From JAJFTV01 sp964532655 (GTDB lineage Bacteria > Chloroflexota > Anaerolineae > Anaerolineales > Anaerolineaceae): a DNA stretch of 17,558 nucleotides. The position numbers and the translations under genes were made by a program. Under the pieces are notes generated by a model. It ran no database searches. It saw only the letters and a program-made list of their open reading frames with translations, and was not told the DNA's origin. This document shows positions 1 to 8,504 of this stretch, one piece after another. The stretch spans positions 1 to 17,558 of the forward strand of contig CAZHMZ010000072.1 of assembly GCA_964532655.1 (NCBI GenBank), given 5' to 3'. Within the stretch, counting starts at the first letter, position 1, and each line of letters opens with the position of its first letter.

Positions 1-1481
1 ATGGAGCCATTATCCCAGAAGAACATAATGGTGGCTTTCCACAGGTTGGAGAAAAAGGTGATGATTACGGGCTGAGTATAGGTCTGCTCCACCGTTCCGA
101 TGCGCGTCAGCGAACGGTAAAAGACCATGGTTGGATCATCCGCCCAATACCGCAGCAGTGGAACGAATACCAGCAACGCGAGGAACGCCAAAACGAAAAA
201 TCCAAACACCACCAGCTTGCGCTGCCCTTTGGATTGCGGGTGGAGTAAATAGAGTGCGAAGGCAATCGTCACCACCACCGGCACAATCCGCATGGCGCTG
301 TAACCGTGCAAACCCAGGCCTAAGAATAAACCGGCCAGCAGCAGATCGTTCCACTGTTTGCGGCGTAATCCGCGCAGCAGATAAAACAACACCGGCGCGG
401 CAAAAAGCGGATACAGCGGAAAACGCAGCCCGATACGCGAGATCACATTGGGCCAGTAAGCTACCCCGGCAAACAGAAAAGCGAACAGGCCCGTCCAGCG
501 ACCGCCTAACTCTTTTCCAAGCAGGTAAACATATGGCAGTGCAAGCAAGCCGGCTAGTGCTGTGCCGATTTTCAGGCTCATGAACGAAAGTCCGGTTCCG
601 AACACCTTTGCCACAAAGGCTGTCAGATACATCTGGAAGAACTCACGCCCGGTATTGCGGGGGAAGAAAATCCAGGTCTGCCCATTGAGTACATCACCCA
701 CATCGATCAGCTTTTCAGCGTGGTCGCTGAACATCTCACCCGGAACCTGATCCAGACGGTAGAAACGGAAGAAAACCACCAGTGCTATTGCCGCCAGCAT
801 CAAAACCGTCCAGGGCGTGATCTTCAGGTGCAGACGTGGTTGGCGCACAAAATCGGTTAGCTTCTCGGTGATTTTTCGTCGGCCGGGTGCTGATTGCCAG
901 AACGCCGCCGTGCCAAATAAAATGGAGGCTATCCAACAGCTTGTATTCAGCAGATGAAACTGATGGCTGGAAAAGGTGAGAAAAGCCAGAAACGCCAGGA
1001 TCAGGCTGGCGATGAGCAGACCGCTGTTCACCTCAACCGTCGGCCAGCCTGTTGGTTGTTCGGCTGGCGGCTGAGTTGGTTGAACAGCCGGTTTGCGAAG
1101 CAGATACACCAGAAAGAGGCTCAACGCCACCGCAAAGCCTACCAGCGCCGGCCCAACCTGCCGTGATTGAGGTTCGAGCAGCAACTGGGCAAATACGGCG
1201 ATAAAAACCGGTACCACTGCCAGCCATGGGAAAGGCCGCCGGGGTTCAGGTTCCGGAACAACCGCATCCGGTTGGATTCTGATATCCGGTTCAGGTGTTT
1301 GCGAAACCAAACCACCTTCGATTGTCTCAACCTGCGGTTCTGGTACCGTACTCAGTAGACCTTCCACCTGCTGTGATTCACCTGAGGGCTCGATTTCATC
1401 GGTCCGAGGAATGCGAATTTTGTCCCTGGCCCACGGGTTCAGGATTGATTTAAGGTAATCCAGTACGCTTGGTTCTTCCAT
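1..1481 (-). CDS. GT-C type membrane glycosyltransferase (PMT/ArnT-like), 3' end cut off by window edge
   Basis: The reading frame opens with ATG at 1481 and stays open to the left edge (about 493 codons seen, no stop). Residues 1-82 are a soluble tail rich in Pro, Glu and Gln with no recognisable domain. Then come many hydrophobic helices (about 85-102, 110-128, 153-170, 178-195, 224-240 and more). After the helix ending in FRFYRLDQVPGEM there is a loop with SDHAEKLID (Asp253), the place where GT-C enzymes (PMT, ArnT, RgtA types) carry their catalytic acidic residue. These enzymes move a sugar from a polyprenyl-phosphate donor on the outer membrane face; the substrate cannot be read here. 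It lies downstream of a methyltransferase and GT4 gene on the same strand but behind a 142-base gap with its own candidate promoter. The Shine-Dalgarno sequence is weak. Class assignment is fairly safe, function is not. Confidence 0.8.
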   Translation of the reverse strand, partial: MEEPSVLDYLKSILNPWARDKIRIPRTDEIEPSGESQQVEGLLSTVPEPQVETIEGGLVSQTPEPDIRIQPDAVVPEPEPRRPFPWLAVVPVFIAVFAQLLLEPQSRQVGPALVGFAVALSLFLVYLLRKPAVQPTQPPAEQPTGWPTVEVNSGLLIASLILAFLAFLTFSSHQFHLLNTSCWIASILFGTAAFWQSAPGRRKITEKLTDFVRQPRLHLKITPWTVLMLAAIALVVFFRFYRLDQVPGEMFSDHAEKLIDVGDVLNGQTWIFFPRNTGREFFQMYLTAFVAKVFGTGLSFMSLKIGTALAGLLALPYVYLLGKELGGRWTGLFAFLFAGVAYWPNVISRIGLRFPLYPLFAAPVLFYLLRGLRRKQWNDLLLAGLFLGLGLHGYSAMRIVPVVVTIAFALYLLHPQSKGQRKLVVFGFFVLAFLALLVFVPLLRYWADDPTMVFYRSLTRIGTVEQTYTQPVIITFFSNLWKATIMFFWDNGS

Positions 1482-1508
1482 TCTTCTATCCGCCTGGCTC
1501 AAGTGACA

Positions 1509-1537
1509 ATCTTACAACATTGTAAACGAAATGACAA
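1509..1537 (-). promoter_or_regulatory. Candidate sigma70-type promoter for the GT-C glycosyltransferase
   Basis: On the minus strand a -35 box TTGTCA (1537-1532) is followed after 17 bases by TAAGAT (1514-1509), 5/6 and 4/6 matches to consensus. Initiation would fall near 1502, about 20 bases before the ATG at 1481. The rest of the 1482-1623 gap holds nothing else I can support. Inference from sequence only. Confidence 0.35.
1512..1525. repeat. Perfect inverted repeat TTACAA-CA-TTGTAA inside the promoter spacer
   Basis: Six-base arms with a 2-base centre lie between and partly over the candidate -35 and -10 boxes. The 7-base direct repeat TGACAAT flanks it (1504-1510 and 1532-1538). The position is what one expects of a repressor operator, but no regulator is known and a chance palindrome is possible. 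Confidence 0.3.
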
Positions 1538-1623
1538 TTGAATCACTCCACAGACGACGCATATCAGAACAGAACCCAATCCGCCTATCATTCGGTCTCT
1601 GCACAGCCCCCTCCCCCTCAGGA

Positions 1624-2427
1624 TTATTCTGCTTTATGAGTGATATAGAAAGTGTAGGATCCTTCAGGCTGAGAGCGCGGCTCCAGGCTGTAAGGTCTCA
1701 ACAAACCAAGAAGCCAGTTCAGGTTCCAGCGTGACGGCGCCAGGATCCATCGACCGGTCAGTTTTTTCAGAATCCAGGCCGGAAGTCCAAAGTAATGCCC
1801 CCATTCCAGCACCCCCAACGCGCGCGGAGAGAAATAATCCCAGGCCAGGTCAATGGCAATGTGATTTGTCCCCAGGCGTTCTTTCCAGACAGCCTGTGAA
1901 TCGCAGTGGTGATGGCGTGAAATTTTGTTGAACCAGCCGCGATAGGCTGCTGCCAGTTTTTTCAGACCCAGCCGCTCCAAAAGACGGGAGATCGACAGAT
2001 TATGGGTGAAATTCTGGTTGGGCACGCAAAAAATGAAACTGGCGCCGGGTTTCAGCACTCGTGCTACCTCACGGATCACATCATCCACCCGCGGGATATG
2101 TTCCAGAACCGAGTTGCTGATGATGGCATTGAAGGAATCATCCGGGAATGGCATATTACAGCCGTCACCCTGCAAAAGCAACTGGTAAGCATCGGTATCA
2201 GAAGCCTGCTTCAACTCCTGCAGCCAGGGATCCATCCCCACATCGATTTTCCGGTCAAAGGTGTTGGTGGCAAAATCGCCGTCACCGCATCCCAAATCCA
2301 GCATGGGCGACGTGAGAGGCAGATCCTGGTAATAGGCAGCCTCAACCGCCCGCAGCAGCGCCCGAAAATACGGCAGGCCTTTCAAATTCAACCACAAAAA
2401 ATCTTTTTGCTCTTTATGATCGGTCAT
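1624..2427 (-). CDS. Class I SAM-dependent methyltransferase (Methyltransf_11 type)
   Basis: This 267-residue protein has the Rossmann methyltransferase motifs in order: motif I DLGCGDGDFA (44-53), the acidic post-I position in GMDPW (64-68), motif II around DDSFNAIISNSVLEHI (96-111) and motif III VLKPGASFIFCVPN (124-137). It should transfer a methyl group from S-adenosylmethionine. The C-terminal 100 residues are aromatic and basic and may bind the acceptor or a membrane. It sits 43 bases downstream of a GT4 glycosyltransferase in the same direction, so a sugar or lipid-linked glycan is the likely acceptor; this is inference. The ATG at 2427 lies just before conserved sequence and I see no better start; its Shine-Dalgarno is poor. 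The 43-base leader contains an AT-rich 10-base palindrome (2448-2457). Confidence 0.85.
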   Translation of the reverse strand: MTDHKEQKDFLWLNLKGLPYFRALLRAVEAAYYQDLPLTSPMLDLGCGDGDFATNTFDRKIDVGMDPWLQELKQASDTDAYQLLLQGDGCNMPFPDDSFNAIISNSVLEHIPRVDDVIREVARVLKPGASFIFCVPNQNFTHNLSISRLLERLGLKKLAAAYRGWFNKISRHHHCDSQAVWKERLGTNHIAIDLAWDYFSPRALGVLEWGHYFGLPAWILKKLTGRWILAPSRWNLNWLLGLLRPYSLEPRSQPEGSYTFYITHKAE

Positions 2428-2470
2428 GTTCCAGAAACTTGTTGGTATGAATATTCAAATAATGAAAATT

Positions 2471-3637
2471 TTAGCCGTTCAATTCCTGCGAGATTTCCCC
2501 AAACAGCTTTTCGTATTCGGCAGCCACGGTATCCGGTTGATACTGAATGGCAATTTGCTGCGGATCCTGGCGATAATCATTCGGGTGCGATAGGATCTCG
2601 CAGATCGCCTGGGCCAGCCCGGCCGAATCACCGATGGGGACTACTTTTCCCATATTATGACGCTTCGGTGGCTGGCGAACACCCGGCAGGTTGGATGCCA
2701 CCGACGGCACGCCGTTGATCATGGCTTCAATCTGTACCAGGCCAAATGCCTCGGTGGAGTTCAGGCTGGGGATGGTCAGCACATCAATATTGGGGTAAAA
2801 ACAGGCAATCTGGTGCGGGTTCAGGTTTCCCAAAAACTGCCAGTGTCCACTGGCAATGTACCTTTGGATCTGCGGATAAAGCCGCTCAAAGTACTTTTCT
2901 TCGCCGTAGATGTTCTTATACGGACCGGCAAACCATACCTGCGCATCGGGAAACTGCGTCAATATTTGGGGCAGCGCGCCCAGCAGCACCTCAACCCCTT
3001 TTTCACTGGCAAACCGGCTGGCCATGCCAATCACCGGTCCTTTGCCTTGTGGATTATGCTCGGCTTTGAAGGCTGCAATGTCTGCCTCCGTCACTGGCGG
3101 CAGTTCAACCGGTGGTGGGATGATCTCCACCTTGTCGAGAAAATTCTTCAGCATGGCCGAATGATCGGCGTAATCCTGAGTGTAGGTGACAAAACGGTGG
3201 GTGAATTGCGAGGTCAGCCGGTTCATGATCTTGACAGCCAGGTTGGCCGCGCGGCTGAGTAATCCTTTCGGCATATCCAGATCGCAGTGATAGGTCACCA
3301 CGGTGGGTTTTTTCAGCAGCCTGCCGCGCAGGGCAATCCCGGCGGCGTCAAATTGTGGCAAATGAAGCTGGATCACATCATTTTCAAGCGCCAGCTTGCT
3401 GGCCATGTACCCAAAATTGGGCATGATGACGCCCTTGCTGATGCGGAAGAGCACCGGCACGCGGATCACCTTCACCCCGTCCATCACTTCGGTTCTGGGC
3501 AGGTTTTTATCATATTGCGAGGTCAACACGGTAACTTCATGACCGCGTTGCACCCAGGCCTTCGCCAGCCGTTCAGCATAAATGGTCAGACCACTGGTGT
3601 GCGGGCGATAATAGGTCAGGACAGACAAAATTTTCAT
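2471..3637 (-). CDS. GT4 family glycosyltransferase (GT-B fold)
   Basis: The 388-residue protein has a typical GT-B layout. The N-terminal half begins MKILSVLTYYRPHTSG and contains the acceptor-side elements GLTIYAERLAKAWVQRGHEV and TYHCDLDMP. The second Rossmann half starts near 200 with GMASRFASEKGVEVLL. The retaining-enzyme EX7E signature is present as Glu296 and Glu304 in STEAFGLVQIEAMINGVPSV. It is probably a cytoplasmic enzyme using a nucleotide sugar to extend a lipid-linked or surface glycan; donor and acceptor are not readable. Its ATG overlaps the upstream epimerase stop as ATGA (3634-3637), so translation is probably coupled. Length is normal for the family, with no sign of damage. 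Confidence 0.9.
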   Translation of the reverse strand: MKILSVLTYYRPHTSGLTIYAERLAKAWVQRGHEVTVLTSQYDKNLPRTEVMDGVKVIRVPVLFRISKGVIMPNFGYMASKLALENDVIQLHLPQFDAAGIALRGRLLKKPTVVTYHCDLDMPKGLLSRAANLAVKIMNRLTSQFTHRFVTYTQDYADHSAMLKNFLDKVEIIPPPVELPPVTEADIAAFKAEHNPQGKGPVIGMASRFASEKGVEVLLGALPQILTQFPDAQVWFAGPYKNIYGEEKYFERLYPQIQRYIASGHWQFLGNLNPHQIACFYPNIDVLTIPSLNSTEAFGLVQIEAMINGVPSVASNLPGVRQPPKRHNMGKVVPIGDSAGLAQAICEILSHPNDYRQDPQQIAIQYQPDTVAAEYEKLFGEISQELNG

Positions 3638-4674
3638 GCGGCCTGCTTATCAAACAGGTGAAGGTTTTGCTGAACCCAGTAAAACAGCTCGGTGATGCCG
3701 TCATTCACGCTGTATTGGGGTTCCCAATCCAGATCGCGTCTGACTTTGTCGATATCGGATACATATACCAGTTGGTCGCCGGGACGCCAGTCAGCCCATT
3801 TGACCGGGATCTTCTCACCCATCAACCGTTCCAGGATGGGAGCAAACTGCTCCCAGATAGAGATGGTGTTGGTAGGTCCGCCGCCCACGTTGAAAACCTG
3901 CCCGGCCACCCGGTCGATAAGTTCGATGCTGCGATCATACGCGTTCAACAGATCGCTGACGAACAGGATATCGCGCACCTGCTTGCCGTCGCCGTAGATG
4001 GTGATCGGCCGGTGCTGCAGCGCGGCGATCACAAACCACGCCACCCAGCCCTGGTCTTCAATACCAAACTGCCGTTTGCCGTAGATGCAGCTCTGTCGTA
4101 GAACCACCGTGGGCAGCCCGTAGATGCGGTGATAATCACGCGTATACTGGTCGCCGGTGCCTTTTGAGCACCCGTACGGTGAGTGGAAATCCAGCGGATG
4201 CTTTTCGGAGATCCCATCCGGGTAATCTTCATACTCATAGTGATCATTCGATTTGATCACCGATACGTCTTCCATGCCGCCGTATACTTTATTGGTGGAT
4301 GCAAACAGCACAATGGGGTTTCGCCCCGATTTTCGCGCTGCCTCGAGCATGTTGAAGGTGCCCAGCGCGTTGACCTCAAAATCTTCGCGCGGATCCGTCA
4401 CTGATGTGGTCACCGCTACCTGCCCGGCCAGATGGACGATCACATCCATTCCGGCTGCCGATTTTTCCAGCAGGTCAGCATCGCGTACATCACCCTCAAT
4501 CAAATGAAATGAACCCTGTCCGTATTCTTGCCGCAGCCAGGCGATGTTTTGGTCAGCGCCTTTACGGGAGAGATTGTCGTATACATGTACTTCTTCGCCG
4601 CGGCCGAGCAAACGATCCACATAATTGGATCCGATAAATCCCGCTCCGCCAGTGATCAGATATTTTTGTTTCAT
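3634..4674 (-). CDS. SDR-family NAD-dependent epimerase, CDP-paratose 2-epimerase-like
   Basis: An extended SDR protein of 346 residues. It has the NAD-binding GGAGFIG (9-15), the active-site Ser/Thr in ASTNKVYG and the catalytic YGCSK (Tyr167, Lys171). The stretch around RQSCIYGKRQFGIEDQGW resembles the CDP-paratose/tyvelose 2-epimerase subgroup more than GalE or RmlB. It should invert a stereocentre of a nucleotide sugar by transient oxidation. The exact substrate is unproved, since no CDP-sugar genes are in view. A GTG at 4683 would add three residues. I prefer the ATG at 4674 because it makes an ATGA overlap with the upstream gene's stop and lies 8 bases after an AGGG Shine-Dalgarno. Its own stop overlaps the GT4 start the same way. 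Confidence 0.88.
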   Translation of the reverse strand: MKQKYLITGGAGFIGSNYVDRLLGRGEEVHVYDNLSRKGADQNIAWLRQEYGQGSFHLIEGDVRDADLLEKSAAGMDVIVHLAGQVAVTTSVTDPREDFEVNALGTFNMLEAARKSGRNPIVLFASTNKVYGGMEDVSVIKSNDHYEYEDYPDGISEKHPLDFHSPYGCSKGTGDQYTRDYHRIYGLPTVVLRQSCIYGKRQFGIEDQGWVAWFVIAALQHRPITIYGDGKQVRDILFVSDLLNAYDRSIELIDRVAGQVFNVGGGPTNTISIWEQFAPILERLMGEKIPVKWADWRPGDQLVYVSDIDKVRRDLDWEPQYSVNDGITELFYWVQQNLHLFDKQAA

Positions 4675-5759
4675 TCCTCGCACCCTGTTATTTCGCGGTC
4701 TGCTTCATTTTTGCGACCGAATCTGGTTGATAATTTGAATATACCCTGTAATGAAAGCTTTTCCTTCACCAGTCCGTAAACGCCAAAAATACTGGTGATG
4801 GCAATCTGTAAAAAGTGCATCACAATGGCATAAGCCAGTGCGTGTGAGTAATCTACGCCCAGCACTTTCAGCGCGGCGACCACTGAGGCCTCAAAGACAC
4901 CCAACGCCGCCGGAGCTGATGGTAAAGCAATTCCCATGGCCAGCACCGAGTTGACAAACACACCCCACCAGAGCGGCGGCGGTGTGATGATGGCCAGCAT
5001 CAAAATGTAATACAGAAAAAAAGCTACAAACCAGGATGAGCCAATCGCCAGAAGACACACCAGAAATTGCCTGAGATCGGTCAGGATGGAAAACCCACCC
5101 AAAAACGAGGCAACCTGCGGTTGGATGTATTTGCATATCCACGGCCGCTTTTTTCCAATTTTCTCAATCCAGCGGGTGATCGGTTCTTTATTTCTTGCCA
5201 TGATATACAGCGCAAACAAGCCGGCAATCACCAGCGACAGCACGATGATGGCGACCGGTTTGGTCCAGCTCATCTCCAGTACCAGAGGAAGTACGGCCAG
5301 CAACATGGCTGCCGCATAAAACAAATCAAATGCACGCTCAATTACGATACCGGATAGAACCTTCGTCACCCCCAACCCGCTTGTTTGCCCCAGAATGATG
5401 GCTTTTCCAAATTCGCCCGCGCGAAGCGGAAGAATGTTGTTCAGCAAGTACCCGGCGTTGATGGCTCGAAACGTTTGCAACGTTTGCGCCTTGCCGGACA
5501 GTATCACCTTCAGCGCCAACGCGCGCAGGATCAGCCATAACACGAACAGGGCAGCGGCTGGCAGGACATAAACCAGGTTGATAGATTGAAGCGACTTGAC
5601 CAGTTCAGCCGGACTGACAAGAGAGAAAATGGCATAAATGGCGATGCCGCTGATGATGACACCTGGCAGCCACCGCGTTGCTCCGCGTAAAGGGTTTTTG
5701 CGTTGTGGTTCCGTGTTTCTGGAACCGGTTTCATTGGCTCCGGAGCCGGTATTGCTCAT
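4671..5759 (-). CDS. Flippase-like integral membrane protein (UPF0104 / AglD-LPG synthase TM family)
   Basis: A 362-residue polytopic protein with a hydrophilic Asn/Thr/Gly-rich head (1-28) and about eight membrane helices, the first near 31-48. Family hallmarks are visible: NILPLRAGEFGKAIILG followed by SGIVIERAFDLF in the first half, and SAPAALGVFEASVVAALKVLG near the C-terminus. This is the lysylphosphatidylglycerol-synthase transmembrane fold without the catalytic C-terminal domain, as in AglD/UPF0104 proteins associated with lipid-linked sugars. A role in moving or handling polyprenyl-linked glycans fits the neighbouring epimerase and glycosyltransferases, but that is inference. The ATG overlaps the lepA stop as ATGA (5756-5759) and the stop overlaps the epimerase ATG (4671-4674). 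Confidence 0.85.
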   Translation of the reverse strand: MSNTGSGANETGSRNTEPQRKNPLRGATRWLPGVIISGIAIYAIFSLVSPAELVKSLQSINLVYVLPAAALFVLWLILRALALKVILSGKAQTLQTFRAINAGYLLNNILPLRAGEFGKAIILGQTSGLGVTKVLSGIVIERAFDLFYAAAMLLAVLPLVLEMSWTKPVAIIVLSLVIAGLFALYIMARNKEPITRWIEKIGKKRPWICKYIQPQVASFLGGFSILTDLRQFLVCLLAIGSSWFVAFFLYYILMLAIITPPPLWWGVFVNSVLAMGIALPSAPAALGVFEASVVAALKVLGVDYSHALAYAIVMHFLQIAITSIFGVYGLVKEKLSLQGIFKLSTRFGRKNEADREITGCEE

Positions 5760-7555
5760 TCGTCCTCAAGTTTCAATACAGCCATGAAGGCTTCCTGGGG
5801 GATTTCCACGTTTCCCACCATCTTCATGCGCTTCTTTCCGCGTTTTTGCTTTTCAAGCAGCTTGCGTTTACGGGTGATATCACCGCCGTAGCACTTGGCC
5901 AGCACATCTTTACGCATGGCCTTGATGTTGGCGCGCGAAATCACCCTCCCGCCGGCAAACGCCTGGATGGGAACCTCAAACATCTGCCGGGGCATCAATT
6001 CTTTCAACTTGGTCACCAGCCGCTGGCCTTTGTGGTAGGCCATGTCCTTGTGCACGATGGTCGTGAAGGCATCCACCGGCTCATTGTTGACCAGCAGTTC
6101 CAGCTTGATCAGCTTTTCCGTACGGTATTCCAGAAAAGCGTAATCCATGGAAGCGTAACCGCGTGTGCGGGATTTCAGATCATCAAAGAAGTTGACGATC
6201 ATTTCGGACAGCGGAATTTCGTAGATCAGTTGCACCCGGTCCGGCGCAGGGTATTCCTCTTCCTTATACAGACCGCGCCGTTTACGTACCAGATCCATGA
6301 TGGTGCCGTAGTACTCGGTGGGGGTGATGATTTGAAGCTGCATCCACGGCTCGCGTACTTCCACAATGGAGCTTTCATCGGGGAGCTGAGCCGGCGAATC
6401 GATCTTGACCAGCTTCTGGTCAGCGGTCACCACTTCATATTCCACCGACGGCGCGGTCACCACAATATCCAAATCGTATTCGCGTTCCAGTCGCTCCTGG
6501 ATGATCTCCATGTGGAACAGACCCAAAAAGCCGCAGCGGAAGCCAAAGTTCAACGCCTGGGAGGTTTCCGGGACGAACACCAGAGAAGCGTCATTCAGTT
6601 GTAATTTTTCCAGCGATTCACGCAGATCTGGGTAATCCTCGCCCTCTACCGGATAGATACCGGCATACACCATGGGCTTCACCTGTCGGTAGCCTGGCAG
6701 CGGTTCAACAGCCGGCGCTTCCGTCAACGTGATGGTATCGCCCACGCGGCAGTCGTGGATCACTTTCAAGCCGGTAGCAATATACCCTACCTCACCGGCC
6801 ACCAGCGTGTTGCCGGGTTTCATGCCCGGTGAAAAATATCCAATCTCAACCGGGTTCATATCCACCCCGGATGACATCACATGCAGTCTGGCGTTTTTAT
6901 CGATACGCCCATCCACCACACGGATGTACGCCACCACGCCTTTGTAGGAATCATAATGTGAGTCAAACACCAACGCACGCAGCGGAGCGTCCTGATTATC
7001 GGCTGGCGGCGGGACTTTCTGCACCACCATTTCGAGTACCTTGTCGATGTTGATGCCCTCTTTGGCGGAAACGCGCACAATTTCATCCGGGTCGGTGCCC
7101 AATAAATTATGGATGTCATTGGCGATCTCGTCCGGGCGGGCAGAGGGTAGATCAATTTTGTTGATCACCGGCAAAATCACCAGATCAGCTTCCAGTGCCA
7201 GAAAGAGATTTGCCAGCGTCTGGGCTTCGATACCCTGCGTGGCATCCACAATCAGCAGAGCACCTTCACAGGCAGCCAACGCACGGCTGACTTCATAGTT
7301 GAAATCCACATGCCCTGGGGTGTCGATCAGATTGAGTTCGTAGTCCTGTCCATCCTGGGCATGATACGCCATTCGCACGGCCGAAGCCTTGATGGTGACA
7401 CCCTTTTCTCGTTCCAGATCCATGCTGTCAAGCACCTGTTCCGTCATATCACGGTCGGAGATGGTGCCGGTATATTGCAGCAGCCGGTCGGCCAGGGTAG
7501 ATTTTCCATGGTCGATATGCGCGATAATACAAAAATTGCGAATGTGGGATGTCAT
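5756..7555 (-). CDS. lepA: Elongation factor 4 (ribosomal back-translocase LepA)
   Basis: The 599-residue translational GTPase has the P-loop AHIDHGKST (12-20), switch I EREKGVTIKAS (48-58), G3 DTPGH (78-82) and G4 NKID (132-135). It lacks EF-G domain IV and has the LepA-specific C-terminal domain, seen in CYGGDITRKRKLLEKQKRGK and the closing VEIPQEAFMAVLKL. The length equals the common bacterial length. EF4 acts on the 70S ribosome and is linked to initiation and stress tolerance. It lies 35 bases after tlyA and its stop overlaps the start of a flippase-like gene, an unusual partner. I see no clear Shine-Dalgarno. A -10-like TATACT at 7572-7567 ends 11 bases before the ATG, so a very short leader is possible. 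Confidence 0.98.
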   Translation of the reverse strand: MTSHIRNFCIIAHIDHGKSTLADRLLQYTGTISDRDMTEQVLDSMDLEREKGVTIKASAVRMAYHAQDGQDYELNLIDTPGHVDFNYEVSRALAACEGALLIVDATQGIEAQTLANLFLALEADLVILPVINKIDLPSARPDEIANDIHNLLGTDPDEIVRVSAKEGINIDKVLEMVVQKVPPPADNQDAPLRALVFDSHYDSYKGVVAYIRVVDGRIDKNARLHVMSSGVDMNPVEIGYFSPGMKPGNTLVAGEVGYIATGLKVIHDCRVGDTITLTEAPAVEPLPGYRQVKPMVYAGIYPVEGEDYPDLRESLEKLQLNDASLVFVPETSQALNFGFRCGFLGLFHMEIIQERLEREYDLDIVVTAPSVEYEVVTADQKLVKIDSPAQLPDESSIVEVREPWMQLQIITPTEYYGTIMDLVRKRRGLYKEEEYPAPDRVQLIYEIPLSEMIVNFFDDLKSRTRGYASMDYAFLEYRTEKLIKLELLVNNEPVDAFTTIVHKDMAYHKGQRLVTKLKELMPRQMFEVPIQAFAGGRVISRANIKAMRKDVLAKCYGGDITRKRKLLEKQKRGKKRMKMVGNVEIPQEAFMAVLKLEDE

Positions 7556-7590
7556 AATCGGCTAGTAGTATACCCTGAATTGTCTTAAAT

Positions 7591-8418
7591 TTACGATTCC
7601 GTCTCACCCTGAGCAGACGGCTCCTGCCCGTTTCGTTCGGCCAGCAGTTGATCGACCCTGGAGGCGTAATCGATCACTTCACAACAGGGCATCTGAAGCG
7701 ATACCAGAAATTCGATATTGCCTTTCGGCCCTGTGATGGGTGAAATAATCAATCCGTCGATCCCCCAGCCTTCCTTTTCGGCAAACGCCAGAACCCGGTT
7801 CAAAACCAGGCGGTGTACCTCCGGATCACGGATCACACCTTTGCCGCGCGCAGCTTCTTTGCGCCCGGCTTCAAACTGCGGCTTGATCAGCGCCACCACC
7901 CGCCCTTTTTCCGGCGCAAGCCATTTCCGCACCACCGGCAGCACCGTTTCCAGCGAAATAAAAGATACATCGATGGAGATAAAATCCACCGGCTCGGGCA
8001 GCGATTCCACGTAACGGGCGTTCGTGTTTTCCATCACCACCACCCGCTCATCCTTGCGAAGTTTCCAGTGCAGAATGTTGTGCCCCACATCGATGGCGTA
8101 CACTTTGGCGGCGCCATGGGTCAGCATACAGTCGGTAAACCCGCCGGTTGAGGCCCCCACATCGGCACAAACCAGGCCGTCCATCTTTTGCAGATCAAAG
8201 GCTTCCAGGGCGGCTTCGAGCTTTTGGGCGCCGCGCGATACATACTTGAGCGACTCCTCAATTTCCACCGGCGCGTCCGGATCTACCGCGGTGGACGGTT
8301 TGATCTCCACCTGACCGGCTACACGCACCTGGCCGGCCATGATATAACGTTGAGCCTGAGAACGGCTTTCAGATAGGTTTCTTTCAACTAACAGTTGATC
8401 AAGGCGGATTTTTTTCAT
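7591..8418 (-). CDS. tlyA: TlyA-family rRNA 2'-O-methyltransferase
   Basis: A 275-residue protein with an N-terminal S4 RNA-binding domain (about 1-62: RLDQLLVERNLSESRSQAQR) and an FtsJ-like methyltransferase domain with SAM motif DVGASTGGFTD (86-96). By position the K-D-K-E tetrad of this family would be Lys66, Asp150, Lys179 (ALIKPQFEAG) and Glu236 (NIEF); that assignment is by eye. The family 2'-O-methylates cytidines of 23S and, in some members, 16S rRNA; older annotations call it hemolysin. It is the first gene of the minus-strand unit and is followed by lepA, so the unit begins with two ribosome-related genes. A -10-like TAAAAT (8432-8427) ends 8 bases before the ATG. Confidence 0.95.
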   Translation of the reverse strand: MKKIRLDQLLVERNLSESRSQAQRYIMAGQVRVAGQVEIKPSTAVDPDAPVEIEESLKYVSRGAQKLEAALEAFDLQKMDGLVCADVGASTGGFTDCMLTHGAAKVYAIDVGHNILHWKLRKDERVVVMENTNARYVESLPEPVDFISIDVSFISLETVLPVVRKWLAPEKGRVVALIKPQFEAGRKEAARGKGVIRDPEVHRLVLNRVLAFAEKEGWGIDGLIISPITGPKGNIEFLVSLQMPCCEVIDYASRVDQLLAERNGQEPSAQGETES

Positions 8419-8426
8419 GTGCTTCT

Positions 8427-8432
8427 ATTTTA
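8427..8432 (-). promoter_or_regulatory. Candidate -10 box for tlyA, possibly leaderless
   Basis: TAAAAT on the minus strand ends 8 bases upstream of the tlyA ATG, so initiation about 7 bases later would fall at or within a base or two of the start codon. No convincing -35 at 16-18 bases; a TTGTCG lies 20 bases upstream. Weak evidence. Confidence 0.25.
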
Positions 8433-8504
8433 ACCGGGACGGCCGTGGAATGCGACAATTTTACCAATTTCACCGCACAATCCGGAAGCACGGCCAGTCA
8501 TCCT

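Noticed and set aside
2002..2718. Plus-strand open frame (238 codons) across the methyltransferase and GT4 genes
   Set aside because: Antisense to two well-supported genes with intact motifs, spanning their boundary, with no recognisable domain.
4675..4683. GTG start for the epimerase three codons upstream
   Set aside because: The ATG at 4674 has better Shine-Dalgarno spacing and the same ATGA overlap seen at the neighbouring junctions.
5678..6604. Long plus-strand open frame (308 codons) opposite lepA
   Set aside because: It lies antisense to the fully conserved lepA, is His/Phe/Gln-rich and resembles no family; a typical complementary-strand shadow.
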